NCBI GenBank assembly: GCA_038502055.1 | Contig: JAXRKN010000036.1 | Coordinates: 3,472,001 to 3,536,000, forward strand | Source of the DNA: Tanytarsus gracilentus | Lineage: Eukaryota; Arthropoda; Insecta; Diptera; Chironomidae | Length of the DNA: 64,000 nucleotides | Direction: 5' to 3' | In this document: in pieces, positions 22,792 through 37,059 of the stretch | Layout: every line of letters begins with the position of its first letter | How positions within the stretch are numbered: position 1 is the stretch's first letter | Made by a program: the position numbers and the translations under genes | The notes under the pieces: model-generated | Databases searched by the model: none | Seen by the model: the letters and a program-made list of their open reading frames with translations, nothing else | What the model was told of the DNA's origin: nothing

Positions 22792-23954
22792 ATTTTCTTT
22801 ATTTTGCTGTTTGCACTTCCAACAAACATCTTGTGAGCAGCTTTGTAGTTTCGTTTACCTCTCGGGTCGAGTGAATGACAACAAAAGAGAGGAATATAAA
22901 ACCACAAAATGACATCAGAGATAAGCAGTTGGTTGTTCTTAAGCATTTTTCTTTATCAAAATTCGTTTTTAATGTCTTCCCAATGAAAGTCGCATAAGAA
23001 GTAGAAATTTTATTGATCTCAGCCGTAAATTTGTCCCTCGAAGGTAGTTCATGCTCGCCGGTTGTCGTAAACAGAAGAGCAATTTTGTGTTTATTGATAA
23101 AAACTTTTCTTCTTCTTTTTTTCTCATAAAACTTTTTAGCTCGATATTCATCCTGAAGGCATCAAAAAGAAAAAGTCAACTTCGAGTTTTTATCTCGTTT
23201 AATTGCTGGAAATATTTTGACTATTCATTGAGATTTAATTCAGAATCGAGCACATTTGTGTGTGTGATGATAAATGAGAATCATTTAATTGAATAATTGG
23301 CTTAACACCTCAACAAAATCACGCTGCTGTTAATGGAATTTGAAATGTTCTGTAATTACAATCAGTTCTCTTCTCGCTCATGAGTTATTTGAGACTCGAT
23401 CCCTCGAAGATTAAAAGAAAATTTTTCAAATTCTTCATTTCATTAATTTTATTTCACTTTGAAATGTTTTTAACAATAACTGACAATGATCACAACAATG
23501 AGAGCACATTACTACTGAAAATTATTACTCGACCTTTAAAAGTAAAATATTTTCTTAGAAGTAAGCAGAGAGCAAGAGGAAGAAGCAGACCAGAACTTGT
23601 TTCAAATCCACACAAACAACCGAAAAAGAAGAGAATGAAAGAAAATAAGTGAGGCAAAATGTGAAGTTAAAATTGATTTAAATTATGGGTTATAAAGTGA
23701 AGTTTGAGTCTCAAAACATCTTTTCGTGTTGTCGATGTTTAAGATTTGTAAGGAGAGCTCATAAGTACATGTTTTAGGCTCCTTTGTCCATAGTTTTTGA
23801 TGTAAATTTTATGTTCTTATGCCTTAAATGCCCGCAAGCGGAAATAATCAATTTAACCACGCGGCATTGTTGTGATGTGAACTCATATAAACACTTTGCG
23901 ATGAAACATCCACCTCACGTAATGCTGATGTGATTTCTATAATGAGATAAAAGC
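22792..23954 (+). repeat. Block B, copy 1 (plus orientation, ~1.16 kb)
   Basis: Recurs in the same orientation at 37060-38050 (truncated at its right end) and 47297-48456 (full length). It contains GTTTGCACTTCCAACAAACA near the left edge. An open frame of 89-90 codons starting ATGAGTTATTTGAGACTCG is kept in all three copies. In copy 1 a one-base loss and a four-base gain rearrange the frame locally and then restore it. Coding function is not supported otherwise. Confidence 0.92.
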
Positions 23955-26900
23955 GAGAACGATCGTCGAAATGGCATTCAATTAATTTCGTTAATCACTT
24001 ATTGCTTCCAGCGTCTCGATTCTTTTCCTCTCACTTATCATCGTCATCTTTATGCCCGCAGTAGGTCGTATCTTCATGTGAAATATTTTTTTTCTCCTTT
24101 TGCATCTCGCACACACATGACGATATGTCCCGTCTCATTAGTATTACAACTTCAACATTTCCTCTCATTTCTTTCCTCTTTCTTCTTGTTCTCGATGCAT
24201 CGCATGGTGTTGATTATATTGAAACACATCTGGAATCGCAAATTATATCTCGGGAAAGGAGCGACGGCCCACCCAAGCTGTCTCACTAACAATTTTTCCA
24301 CTCCTCTTTAAAAATATTCGCGCAGCATTAAAATATTTTTAATTTACGACTTAACGATATTTTTTTGCATATATGCGAATTTCTCATTCAAACGAGTGAA
24401 TGCTGTGACCCAATTAAGAGCAAATTGAATTTAGCTTGCAGTGCTTCTGTCCATGTCGTTGGTATTATTGGACGCTGTCGTGCATGTCAGGTGAAATGGC
24501 GAAAGTGTAAAAAAAATAATTTCGCTCGAAAACGTTTTGATGTGTTCGGGAAATTGAAAGGAGAAATGCATAGAGAGTTTATCGAGCTTGACAAGCTTGA
24601 AATTCAAAGATTGAAAGTTTGTTAATTAACTGTTAAATTCTCTGACATTTAAATTGAGATCAAACGTCTGATAATTTCATCATAGAAATCAATAAATTTT
24701 CTAACTTTTTTCATATCCTTTCAAAAATGCTTCTGCAATATTTACATTCCCCTTGTGAGCAAGTCAATTGAATAAAGTTGTGGACAGTATATTAATATTT
24801 TTGAAGGAAAAGAGGGAAATACAAGTGGGACTTGAGAGGCAGACCATCGCTCATATTGCTGACATTCTCGAGTCTAGATGTGTATGCATACCACTCACCA
24901 TAAGAGGATTTCATAATGTGCTTTGTGGATTTTGCAAATCAAGTGAAAAATTGAGGACCCAACTCAAGAATCTCGTTTGCTTTCTTTTTAAAAAGAAGAG
25001 AAAAAGTTTTTCCTCAATTTTCAGATGCTCTCATACCACAAGCACACAAAAAAGTGATCTTCCTCTTCTAATTCCATATTTAACAATGTAACAACTTATT
25101 CATGAGAATTTCTGCTTCATATGTGTGCTCATCGAGACTGGGAAATGAACTGTGTAATAGAAAATGACTCAAACAGAGTGTTGCTATCATGAAAATAAAT
25201 TGCTTGTGCTTAGCACAGTCCAATTTTTCCATCCCTCAAGCACTCAACCCCTTCTCGCACTCGAGCTTGGTGGTTTCTCTTTGCTAAATCTAGACAAATT
25301 TCTTCATAAAGGCATCATCATCATAGATATACAATGAAAGGATGAGCGAGGAGGGATAGAGTTGAGAATGGAGGGTGGGAAAGTCATAAAAATAAAAACA
25401 AAATCCGTCGCTGTAATCGCAGATGAGTCTTAGGGGTTGAAAGTGCGGCTTTTTAATTGATTTGAAGATTTAGCGCAAAATTGCGAACGATTTTAATTCG
25501 AGAGGATTTAAAGAGTTAGAAAAATAAGAAATTACTTAAATTGAAATGATTTTAAGCATGCGTGCCTTAAAGAAAATTATTTTCTAAAACTTTAATCAGC
25601 TTAAAAATGTTTCATCCGAGGAGAAAATTTCTTACAAATTAAAATCACATTCAGTCCCCACGTTATTTTTAATGCAATTTTATTCTCATGGTAAATTTTT
25701 AAATTTTCACCAAAACTATTTCTAAAAGACCTCCTCAACTTGTTTATTACGATAAGGAAAATTCATCTCAATTTCTCTTGCAATTTCCCAACCCTCTTTT
25801 TTACAATTGTGAGACTAAAATAGCATGATATAAGAAAAAAACGACTGTATAAAAGAAATTTTCTATTGAAGCATCCTTTTCATACAATTTTTATTTCTAT
25901 TCATTCACATATCCATAAAAAAAGTTTAATGTAAATACATTCATTCATTAACAAATTGATGCTATGCTTCCATGGAGGTGCACTGATTATTTATTTCACT
26001 CACTGACGAAAAAAATTGTTGAATCACTCGGTCTGGAAGTTATTCAATTGCTGTCTATTAGCTAGGGGATAATTTTTGCAATGTAATGCTGCGATGTCAA
26101 TTGCCTTTCAGAGTGCATTTTTTTCAACAACCAAAAGAGTATTTCTTCTTCGCTCTGCGAGTTCGCTTTGTGAATATAAAAAAATTGTTTTTTTTTCCTT
26201 TCATTTATGCTGTTTCTGCCTCCTTTTCCTTCTTTTGTGTCGAGATTTCCCTCATAAACCATAATAGCAGCATAAGCATAAGTATCGCAGCATAATGTTT
26301 ATTAAAAAGCTGATTCACGCGCTGAGTAAGAGAGAGAAAATGAACACAAACACACGCTCGCATTCTCTCACTCGTTTTTACACTGAACCGTTCACCCGAT
26401 TCGCTCACAATGTCTCGATGTGTCAGTGAGTTTATGTTGCCTCTCACATAAACCTCTTCTCAGTTGAATTTTGATGTCGAACGAGGAAAGGTTAATATTT
26501 TTTGATTCTTTCCCTCACTCTCGATAATCCGCGAAATATTTTTAATATTTTAAATCTTTCTTTTTTTCGTGAACAATTTTTTAACGCTCCATGAAATCAA
26601 CCACAAAGTAAGAAGAAAAAATCTTTATGGAATGTCGAAGGCATGTGAAAGGAAATAAAATTTTTGAATGCCCAAATAATAACGAGAAGGAATATAAAAG
26701 TGAGAAAAAAATTATATTTGAGCTAAAGCAAATAGGAAATATCAAGTGAGAAAGATAAAGAAGAAGCTCTTTTATATTGAATAGAAGAATGCCGAAAGAA
26801 ATCTGATTTGTTAAATGTGAAATGAAATAAAGTTGAAAAATTAGTCATAAAAAAAGGCGAAGGAGAAGGCAGAGAGAAAAGTTTCACAAATTAGCTAATT

Positions 26901-28110
26901 GATTTAATGCCAGTGTCAGATTAAAAATTTGTTGTTTGTTAAAAGAAATTGAAAAACCTGTTTGAGGATTAATTTAATCGCTGGAGCAACGAAGGCAGCA
27001 AAAATTCTTTTGGATATTATTTTATATTATATTGGATATCAATACAATTCTCCCTCCACAATCGCTGCTCTCATCGTGCAAAAAAAATTGTAAGTGATCA
27101 CAAAAAATTTCTTCTTTTGAAATCAGAGATGAATCTTCATTCTTTTTCATGAGTACTGGGATGTGACGAGAAATTAGAAACTTTTAAAGAAAGAATTAAA
27201 AAAGTTTTGTAAAATAAATATTTAACAACGAAATTTAAAATAATAATTTCGAGGTTCGAATCCTAGATTTTTAATAATTACTGTAATTTACAAATCTTTG
27301 AATTTTTTTTTGAACACTTAAATTTTTTTTTAATTCTTCGTTCACCTAACAGTACTTTAAAATAAAATTCTCTCTCGCTTAAACGTCACAAACAAGAAGA
27401 AAAAAATATTGAAAGTAGAAATCGCTGTTTATCATCCCCAACAAAAAAAAAGAATCTTTTTCATCCTCTAGTGTAATTCTTGTTTGCCTTCTTACGAAAT
27501 TTTTTTTTATGAAAACATTTCAAAATAATTGCTGTTGTTAGTGAGGGAAGATGTGAACTCTCCGGGAACCTCCGTCTACCTGAGGAGGGACACACAAAGG
27601 CGTTTATTATGGGTCTCCTCTCTCACATAATATTGAATACACCCGAGTCGAATCTTTCTCAATAGGAATAAGAAACTTTAATCCTGTTTTTCAAAAATTC
27701 GGCTCGGAAATTATCTTTAGTGCTGCTGCGTGCGCTTTTTCTTCTGAAAAAAAGGAGAAGATTTTTCGGTTCTTTATTGTTCGAGGACTTTAAATGTGCA
27801 AACAGCATAATTTTGAAGTTACATATGATTATCACATTACAAATGGATTTCCTTTAAAACTCATATAAACGCTTCACTGCATCGATGCTCGCATGCATTC
27901 TGGCAGCGCACAAGCGAAGCGAGTAAATGTTTCATATACATGGTAAATGTGCATTTCGAACTGATAGTGCGAAAATTCAATCACTAAAGCAAACAAGTTC
28001 CTTCAATATTTAAACTACTCCTTGATCCATGGCGTGTGTGCTGTTCGTATGTTGAGAAAATGTGCATAAAACACAGACGGATCGATGTTGCCAACTTTTT
28101 CCTCTCTCTC
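23955..28110. other. Spacer between blocks B1 and C1
   Basis: About 4.2 kb without recognisable genes. The corresponding spacer in the second unit is only about 0.9 kb and does not match. Weak similarity to the sequence after B3 continues for some 40 bp (AATGGCATTCAATTAATTTC). A tRNA B-box-like GGTTCGAATCC occurs at 27253 without an A-box. Confidence 0.5.
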
Positions 28111-29258
28111 TGAATTATATTGAATTTGTTAAGTCGATATTTATGGCGAAAATCCTTCTTTCTCCACTCTTACATGCTCACAAAAATTTTCTTCCTCACT
28201 CACTGCCTTAATGCGACTCGAGACAGCGCAAAAATGCTGGTTTGACAAGAGGCGAAGAAAAAATAAAGAATTTTCTCATCTTGATCCGATGTCCATTCTG
28301 CTTCGCACATAAAATAAATGCATGCACATTGCTTCTCCTTCGAAAATCTACTTTTTATTGCTTTTGTCTCTCACTCGACTTCATTCTACAAATTCAGCTC
28401 ATCATGCAGCTCTCTCTCTCTATTTATCTCGTTGTTTTCTTTCTTCTTCGTCGATATGGATTTAAGTGATGGTCATTCAATGATGCATTGGTAAAATAAA
28501 AATAAAAATCAAAGCAGGACGAGAGAGAGCATTGAAAATCCATCAAGATTGATTGTGTGCTGGATTTTTATTTCTCTCATCAATTGCATAAATTTCATTG
28601 TGCGGTTCAATCCTTATAACGTAACGAGGAAAATTCAAGTGAAGCACAATGCTTATTAGTGATTATTGCGTTTGTGAAGAATCTTCAATGTCTGTCAACC
28701 ATCCAGACTTTCTCGTTCATTACCCTTCTGCACTCTTCCGTCATCAACTTCATGTTGCGGGATGTTAATCCTTTCATCGATTCAAGTATGCATAAATTTC
28801 CATGTTATGACCGAGAATATTGGCTGAAGTGTTCGGAATGGAAAAAAATATGCACTCCACGATGCATAATTGCAGCGACATTTCAAACTCATTTTTTTAT
28901 CCTCACATAAAAATGCATTTTAAAGGGTTGCAAAAGTATTTGCACGGCTTTAGTCACAGAACTCTTAGGCACGATTGCTAATTATGCTTTTGTTTATGCG
29001 TTATAAAAAGCGACGTTGTGCGACGCGGGTTTTTGTCATCCATAAGAGAGAAAAGAGCTCAAACATTCATTCAGCTATTTACTTATGTCGCAGACATCAC
29101 AAGGATCGAAAAAAATGAAGGATATTTATAAAAGCCTCTTCATACATGTCGCATAACCACCATCGTTGAATATTTTCTTTGTCTTTTTTTTCTCCATGCG
29201 AAAAAAAAAGTTCTATGCGATGATGATTTCATCTTTTGATTAATGATGCGACAAATCA
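28111..29258 (+). repeat. Block C, copy 1 (plus orientation, ~1.15 kb)
   Basis: Matches 38998-40186 in reverse complement, nearly identical over most of its length. One internal stretch (about 29150-29213) is unmatched. The left edge is TGAATTATATTGAATTTG and the right edge is TAATGATGCGACAAATCA. Two open frames run through both copies but lack ATG starts at their conserved ends. Confidence 0.9.
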
Positions 29259-31790
29259 AAACGACTGAGAAAATCTCTTTTCGCTTATTTTTTTGTTGAA
29301 TGGATAACAACATGACGATGAACATGGTTGAAGGAGATAGCAGAGAGAGAGTAAATGATTTATTGTTGAAACAAAATCAATTTCCACATCAATCTGTGTA
29401 CGCCAACAACAAACAAACAGCTCTCATCATCGTCAATTAAGGGATAGAGACCGAAACAAAAACGGAATAAAATAACAAAGCAATTTAAGTCATGGTCTCA
29501 TTCACAATTTAATTAAATCAATCAGTTTTCATCCTCTTGATTTTATTTTTATTTTTTTGCACGAAAGGAGACGAAAGAGGAGAAATAAAATGTAATTTTG
29601 GGTAATTTCAATCATCAGTCCTCAGAAATACGGTGTGGATGTGTTGACAGTGAGAACAGCAGCATCCTAGCATTGAATTATGAAAAATGCTTTCCTGTCG
29701 GATTTTTCACTTAACATTAAACTGCTCCATGGAGATGAATGTCGACAATTTATTATTATTTCTACATCTTTTCGCATATACACCCGAGAAATGGCAGAAT
29801 GAGATGTGCCATAAGCGCAAGGGGAGACTTTAATTGAATGGATGAGAAAAAATTATTATGAGTTTGTTTTTCCTCCTTTTTCTCTCTCCGTGCATTAAAA
29901 AAATGATAAATGAAATTATTTTCCATCCTTTTTTGGATTCTATTCATTATTCTTCTGTGACGGTCTGGTATTCTGGTTTGAGGTTATATGCATATTGTAT
30001 TTTGTGGGAGGAAATTGATGTCCCTCTCTAATGGAAGAAATAGCAGACATCGTGTATTCAACCTGGAACATTTATTTTCTCATCCCTTGCTGCTAGTTTG
30101 AGATTTATAGTTTTCAACTTTTAGAATTTTATTAAAAAAATTAACGACCAAAAATTATTTAAAAATTTTACTGAAAATTTTATATTTTAACGGCCAAATA
30201 TAATTTAAATTTTTCAAAATTCGTTCAACAAGGGACATTTTTTAATAAATTTTATAGAAGCCACTCCCAAATTTTTTATATCACTTCAAACATTCCATTT
30301 CCTTCTGTTATCACTATCACAAAATTCTTTATCGCATCGTCTAAAGCACTTTCATTTGAATTAATAAAATTCTCATAAATCTCAATTTGTTTGACTGTTT
30401 ATCGTCAAAGAGAATTTCTTCATTTAAGAGTGACTGCAGATGCTTTGAGTGAGTAAACGAGACATTTTCAATTACTCTCTAAATGACGTTTGATTCTCAC
30501 CGCGCCACTACCGGAGGTTAATTTTTTTTTGAAATACTTTGTCAAAAATGAGAAAGTGAGTATAGCTGTGAAGCCGTCAAGAACCACTTTCAAAAATTGA
30601 CTTTTGTTATTTTAGGATGCAGCAGTTCCATTTCGTTGTCATTCTACCATGATATTTATTTTAAGAACTTTTTCGTGTCTTTTTCATATTTTTACCATAA
30701 ATTCATTCCCTCCTTCTAATAAATTTCAAGAGTGATGATGATGATGTTTGCAGTCATCTTGTGAATGAGTTCGAGTCGATATTATTATTAAAAAGAATAA
30801 TAAATAAAATCATCGAAAGCACTCAAGGGGTGGTCATTCATTTTTTTAAAATTTTCATATCATTTTGGAATAAAATTACAATAAAAAACTTCAAACCACA
30901 ATGTCCAAACCCTTTTTTCATCTCACTCAATTTTATCTTGGGGTTGGATGGAAAGAAAAATATTAACAGGATGAAAAAGTTTTTCTTTTGCCAGCACTTC
31001 TGCCGTTCAATGCCATTAAAATAGATGAGTCGAGTCACACTTTCATATTCTCTCCCCTTCTCTTACAACGATGAGAGACGTGATGACAAATGATGCAGCA
31101 TAGTGCTGACACTTGACTCGGTGCTGTAAAATTTTTCACATCTTTCAAAACGAGTTTTCTCGATAAGAGCGTTGAAACAATTTTTTGACGCATGAATCGA
31201 TTCGACAATTTTCAACTGAATTTTTCTCGCCTGCTCGACTCTCTCTCAATTTAGCTAAATGATACACTAAACGACGACGTTGTTGATGTTGATGATGCTT
31301 AAAACATTCTCGAACACAATTTTGTCAATCGATCGCAAAATATTTTCCTATGCGATGGAAATTTACTCTTACGACAAAATGATTACATATTGCGTGGCTT
31401 GTTTGCACAACGCCATAGCAATTAAAACATAACGAGCAGTAACGATAATTTTTGGCAGATCAATTGGCAACGCTTTAATTACCGAACCATGAAAATTCAA
31501 TATTTGCGAGCATACTTTTTATGCTGGGAATGAGAACGAAACTGCCAATTTATTTATTTTTAATTTATATGAAGCAAATTTGAAAATTTCTGGTGCGTAT
31601 TCATGCTGATAAAAAATTCATTGCGAGCTCCGAAAAATTCTTTTCTTATTTGCGAGTTAAATTGAAATTTTGCCTCTCTTTTTCTTTTTAATAATTAATT
31701 TACAATTTTTTTCTCTCTCTTTTGGAATTTCATATTTAATGCCACTTAAGTACCTTGACCCTCTTGTTAAAATGGCAACTATGAAAAAAC
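29259..31790. other. Spacer between blocks C1 and D1
   Basis: About 2.5 kb of AT-rich DNA without recognised genes or repeats. The second unit has about 1.0 kb at this place, with no clear match. Confidence 0.5.
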
Positions 31791-32585
31791 AGGAAGGTGG
31801 CAAGCGGCGCCCTAATTGGCGTCGTAAAAAAAGTAAAATAAAATCGTTGCGTGAATTTTATTCATAACTGCCAAAAAAAGTTTTCTTTCTCTCCTTTTTC
31901 CCGGAGTTCGTATTAAGCTCAACTCAGATGAGAGAAGTTAAGTTCGAAAGTTGAGACTCGACTTTAGAGAGAAAGAGAGTGCCATAAAACAATTTTATGG
32001 GTTTTGGGAGCTATAACGAGATACAAGAAGCGTTTTTAGAATTGTTCGTGAGAGTTAATGAAAATGTGGAGGTCACGTAGGAATGTCATGGAATTATAAA
32101 TCATTCATACTTTTATGCCATGTTCAACTTTTAATTGCCAACGATATCTCTTCACTCATCATTTCATTTCTCATATTTTTTATGATATTTATTCAACCAC
32201 CTTCCTCATCGTAAGTCATCAAGCTACTGCTTTCATTCTCAACATAACTTTTCTGTGTTCATAGCTGATTTTGTTGTTGTTGTAATTTAAATTATTCACA
32301 CAACAATCTCATCGCTATCGCTACATTGAAAGCAAGCTTTATTGTTTGCCGAGGATGGATTGGATGACTTTGGATATGAATGTGCAAAGTGATTCGTGAA
32401 AAAGAAAACCTACACGTCGTCATGATGCTTTAGAACGTGGTGAATTTCAAACACTTTTTTCTTTCTATTCTTTTTCGTGCATCATATCAGCCGTTCATCT
32501 TAAAAACCTGCTTTTATGGCTCGTAAAATCAACATTCAAGAGCCATTGAATTTATTAAACTGAAATTAATTAGACAAATAGAGAA
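31791..32585 (+). repeat. Block D, copy 1 (plus orientation, ~0.8 kb)
   Basis: Repeated in the same orientation at 41179-41973 with only scattered base changes. The left edge is AGGAAGGTGGCAAGCGGCGC, followed by the imperfect inverted repeat GGCGCC/GGCGTC. The right edge is GACAAATAGAGAA. Confidence 0.93.
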
Positions 32586-32739
32586 CGGCTGGATATTTTA
32601 TTGAGCTTTTTTTAAATTCAAAGCTCTACTTTTTATGGTTCTGTAAATAAAATATTAATGGAAGTAGATTTGCATCCTTTCACATTAACTTAATTTGATA
32701 AACGACTGAAACATGAAAATAAATGCTTTATTTTATCGT

Positions 32740-33811
32740 AAATCAGTAAATAGTTTTTATCTCTTGTTTTTTTGAACTCGCATCAAAATCTGAACTAAAA
32801 TTTCTCGGTAAACAATTTTAATTGCACTTCTACATTTCCATCTCGGTTCAAATGCCTCTTTCATAATCATTCAAAATGTGCAATTTTATTCATGTTAGTT
32901 CAACTTTTCAAAAACTATTCATTCAACCGTAATGGAAGGAAAACTGAAAACTCTCGCACAAAGTGAGATGGAAAACTCATTATAAGCGATAAAGGCAGCA
33001 ATTGCAACATCAAATAGTGAGCACTGAGCTTCTGTGTGTGTGGCTTTGAGCCATTCATTTAGAACTTTTCAGATGAAATGTTGATATTTGACTTGAAAAG
33101 CTATGATGAGGCATTTAAGCGCTCTTAATGACATGTTATATGACCTTATTTGAGGAATCAGCTCCAACTAAGGTTTGTTCACTCCTCTGCTGTTGCCACA
33201 ACCACCAAATAGACATCATGACTATTAATATTCCACTTTCTAGATGTGAGTTTTAACTTTTAGAACGACGGCGATTTACATGAGAATGACACGATGTCGA
33301 GCGGCTTCCAAATAAAGATTAATGTGATGCCTTTTGTTGATACAAACACATACACACACACACGCAAGTGTGACGATGATAATACAGAGAGTGATGCATT
33401 TAAAATTAGAGTTCGAACAAGTTTCTTTTCTATTGTTGTCACCTTTTTCTCTCATCTCAAAACCATTCATTTATTTTGTTTTTTATTTTCATTTAAAAAT
33501 CAACCGGGGGACATCAATTTTATAGAGATAAACGAAATAAGAGAATTTAAATAAATTTTTATGCAAATTTTATAGATTTTCTCTCTTCTTGCTATTCATT
33601 TGACATCAATCCACATACAAAATTGAAAAATACCACCTAGGATGATGCTCAGCACAATCAACAGCAGTTTTATCATTGTAATTTTTGTGTCACACTGAGG
33701 TGCTGTCGCCCCATCTCCAAGATTCTCATCATCATATTAAAATAATCGCTCTTATCGCGTTAACTCATGCGAAATAATTCTCATGTTTAAATTTATTTTA
33801 TGAGCTGAGCA
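32740..33811 (+). repeat. Block E, copy 1 (plus orientation, ~1.07 kb)
   Basis: Matches 42024-43103 in reverse complement, nearly identical. It contains a CA microsatellite (33349-33362) that differs in length between copies. The left edge is AAATCAGTAAATAG and the right edge is GAGCTGAGCA. Confidence 0.93.
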
Positions 33812-33877
33812 TAAAATTATTTCTTGCGTTTCTATCTTAAAGTGTCTATAAATATTTTTTTGGAGAAAACTTTTTCG

Positions 33878-36861
33878 AGTCTCATTGGATATGCAGAAAC
33901 TATTAATTTTGAAATTTGTATGAGGCATGCTTCCTCCTTCGTCGTCTCTCCCTCATAGAAATTTCTGACTCACATCTCGTTCATCTCAAGCGTGACATTC
34001 TAGAGTGGAAACAAATGTAGAAAAATTCTTAAGACTTTCATGAGTTCTCACAAATTAATTTCTGTCTAAAAATTGCCACAATTTTTCCATTATTCAATTC
34101 ACAACTGCTCGATTTCAATGAATTTCAATTAATGAAATTGTCACAATTCTGGTTATCATGTCTATGCCCAGCAACAACAGTTAAACTGTCAAAATGCGGG
34201 CGATAGAAAAAAATCCTCACTTGCCATTTAATTTTTGTCACTCACTTGTCAGCTACTGTTTTTATGGTGCTTCTTTAGGGTATGAAATGATGAGGCAGAG
34301 ATTATGAGATGATGATATTTTTCCCTGATGTGTCATCTCAGTCGGCAAAGAAAATCTATTCTTTTCTTCGTCATCTTCGCAGTTGAATTTTCATCATTTT
34401 TCACTTTTCTCCTTTGCCATCGTCGTGTCATGTTACTGTGCATGCTAAACTTTTTCCTTATAAAATTTAAATGAATTGAAAAAATAAATTTAGAAGATTC
34501 ATTTTAAAAACATCAGCAACAACAACATGATTCAGCATAAAAAATTGTTACATTTTTCATCGCGTCAATTTCCATGTGTGCATGTTCTCGTCTACTGCGC
34601 TTAGTGCGAAGATTTTTTGAGATAATCCAGCACGAACAAATTAAAGATTTAATTCCTTTGAAAACACCCAAGTTGAATTATTCTAGAATAAGATTTTAAT
34701 CAAATTCAAAAGACTTTTTTATCTTCGTCTGATGATCAATTCAAGGCACATAAACAGGCGGATTAGAGGAAGATAAATTCACAATTCATAAAAATGAAAT
34801 TTGCGCAAATCTAAGCAAAAATTGCTTTCAAATCGATTTTCTTCTTTCCTTCGTGGATATTCAGCACTTTTCTACATCCGAGGATGAACTTTTCGACTAT
34901 AGAGACAGCAACGGATGACGATTCTTGTTGAGAAGGATAAAAGAAAATTAAATGAAAAAAATTACAAAATTTTTCCCCATTAAAATCCTTCAAAGGAAAA
35001 AATCACCATGGAAATGCGTGGCATGCGAGATTAAGAGCTTTATGAGCTGACAACCTTCTAGCAATTTTTTATTCAGTGTTTTTGTCGTTGACTTGACACA
35101 AGCTAATTAGGGAAATTAAAGTCATGTTCATATGCACACATCAGTCAAGTCATGCGAGAGACTTTTTGTGACCCTCCCATAAGGTATTATTTTCATCCAT
35201 CATTAATGCTCATAACTTTTTACACACACACGGTAAAGTAATTTAGAGTTAGAGTGAGTTTGCTGGATAGAGAAGACAATCAAGTGCCGAGATCTTAATT
35301 GCATAACAATGAGTGCAAATTCACTCACACCAGCTGGCACATATCAAGTGATTCAATTTATTGATTTTTGTTGTCTTTAAATTTTAATTCGAAACCTGAT
35401 AGCATTGTCTACGTTTGTCCGCTCCACGTAGCGCCTTTCTACAATCCTTTTCATATCCATCGTCGTATATTGATTGACTGCAAAAGTCTACATGCTTGCA
35501 CTTGAGTGTTTACGGATGTGGAAAATTTCTATTTTGTGCATTTTGTGTACTTTCATCGACTTCCTGCACTTGCAATGCTCATAAGCACTTTCATGACTTT
35601 ACGATTGACTGCAAACAGCTTTTCTACATGTGACTTCACCCTTTGAGTAAATTTCAAATGCATTAAGTCATCGACAATGGACTCATAAGCACTGCATTGA
35701 GGGAGAAAATTGAAGATTTTTTAACCTCGCTTAACTTTCAAGTTCATGACAAAGCTAAAAGGAAAAATTGTGTAAAAGTCAACTGCGAGTAAAAATTATT
35801 AATCGCATAATTCCAGCCGAAAAAGCACACAATAACATTTTAGTGCTGCCGATGCATCATGCACGCTTTCATTTAACCACGTTTTGCATCCCATGAGAAG
35901 GAAAAAGCCTCACTTGCTCTTTTCTCGTTTTAAAATCCAAATTGCCGCACATTATTCATTCCTGCTGCTTCATGTCCATTCCCAACACATTCATGCACAC
36001 AGCAAATAATCCAGATTGCATTCTGACCGGCGGCTAATTAAACTTCACTCTTTATTCTCTTACTCACTCTCACCATTACTGTTGCATGCCAACCTTTGTG
36101 CTATTTTGTTCATGAAAATAAACCGAGAAATGTATGTAAAAAAGAAGGGGCGGCAGGTGTAACATTCACAACAATTTGTTCATTTTACCCTTTTTGCATT
36201 CGCTCTGAATCAAATTGAATTTTTTATGGTCAATGAAACAAAAAGTAAAGAAATTTGTCCTCAATTAGAGATTTGCCACAGCTCAAGCAACCCTCTCTTA
36301 CATCTCACGCATACAGAAGGTGTCAATTCGATTTGAATTTTAAATTTTAACGCCTGCCAATCATCGCCAAGCAGATTTAAACTGTCACATTTTAAATTCT
36401 CTTCTTCTTAACTTTTCACTTTCTCGTTTTTAAGTGAAACAAGAAGAAATGAAGAAAAATAACCGCAGGGCTTCTGATAACAAAAAGAAGAGAGTAAAAA
36501 ATCCTTTAACCAGACAGGGAGGGGATTAATGACGCGTTGAGTTATGACAGAGCTTAGTGTCTCAGATTCGTTCCCTTCCTTGTTCTATCTTCAGCTATGT
36601 GTAAAAATCTTCTCTTGAGAAGAAAATTCAATTAGCCAAATTAAAATTTCTCGCACGCTGAAGAGAATTTTCATGATGATGGAGTTGAGTTTGTTTGAGG
36701 ATGGTTGAGAGGATAAAAATACTGCTGCTATTTAAGTTAATTGATTATCATTTATTTCGCTCTATTATTTTCCGCTCTTTCATTTATTCGCAGCTTGCCA
36801 TTCATTCATAGCTCGAAACCGCTTATTTGTTGATGACCCGACTCGATTAATCTCTCGTGTG
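33878..36861 (-). repeat. Block A, copy 2 (minus orientation)
   Basis: Reverse complement of 19343-22331. It is closer to copy 3 than to copy 1. Copies 2 and 3 also share about 77 bp beyond the copy 1 edge, up to GTGCCTGGTTGACT (36938 and 46258), which marks them as descendants of one rearranged A. Confidence 0.92.
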
Positions 36862-36938
36862 CGGGTTGAGATTAAAAATATATTTAATTTCGACTAATTG
36901 TTTCATTGACAACAATTCCATTCCGTGCCTGGTTGACT

Positions 36939-37059
36939 TAATTGACGTTTTTAATATAAAATGACATGAGCTGAAAATTCTCATAGGAATTGCTCAATTT
37001 TGCAGATTTTTTGCTCTCGGATTCTGACATGAAACGATACAAAAGCCCGATCAAGTTTC
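36939..37059 (+). other. A-B junction of unit 2, containing the empty element site
   Basis: Contains TGCAGATTTTTTGCTCTCGG with T6 at 37007-37012. In unit 3 the same sequence is split by the 969-bp element. It also has about 56 bp (36937-36992) missing from unit 3. Confidence 0.85.

Noticed and set aside
24365..24625. 86-codon frame with several Cys and basic residues
   Set aside because: It opens with TTG, the first internal ATG leaves a short fragment, and there are no splice sites or family features.
27230..27290. tRNA-like B-box GGTTCGAATCC
   Set aside because: The T-stem has a mismatch, and no A-box, anticodon stem or acceptor stem fits upstream. At most a tRNA-derived fossil.
28659..28910. 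83-codon frame also present at 39386-39637
   Set aside because: The conserved frame opens with GTG rather than ATG, the two copies are too recent to show selection, and there is no recognisable motif.
31741..31867. Arg/Lys-rich peptide reading into block D
   Set aside because: The frame crosses the D edge, and the other D copy at 41179 has no matching start. A chance frame.
34811..34993. 60-codon frame in A2 and A3 (also 44139-44321)
   Set aside because: In A1 an indel shifts the frame, so it is not preserved across copies.
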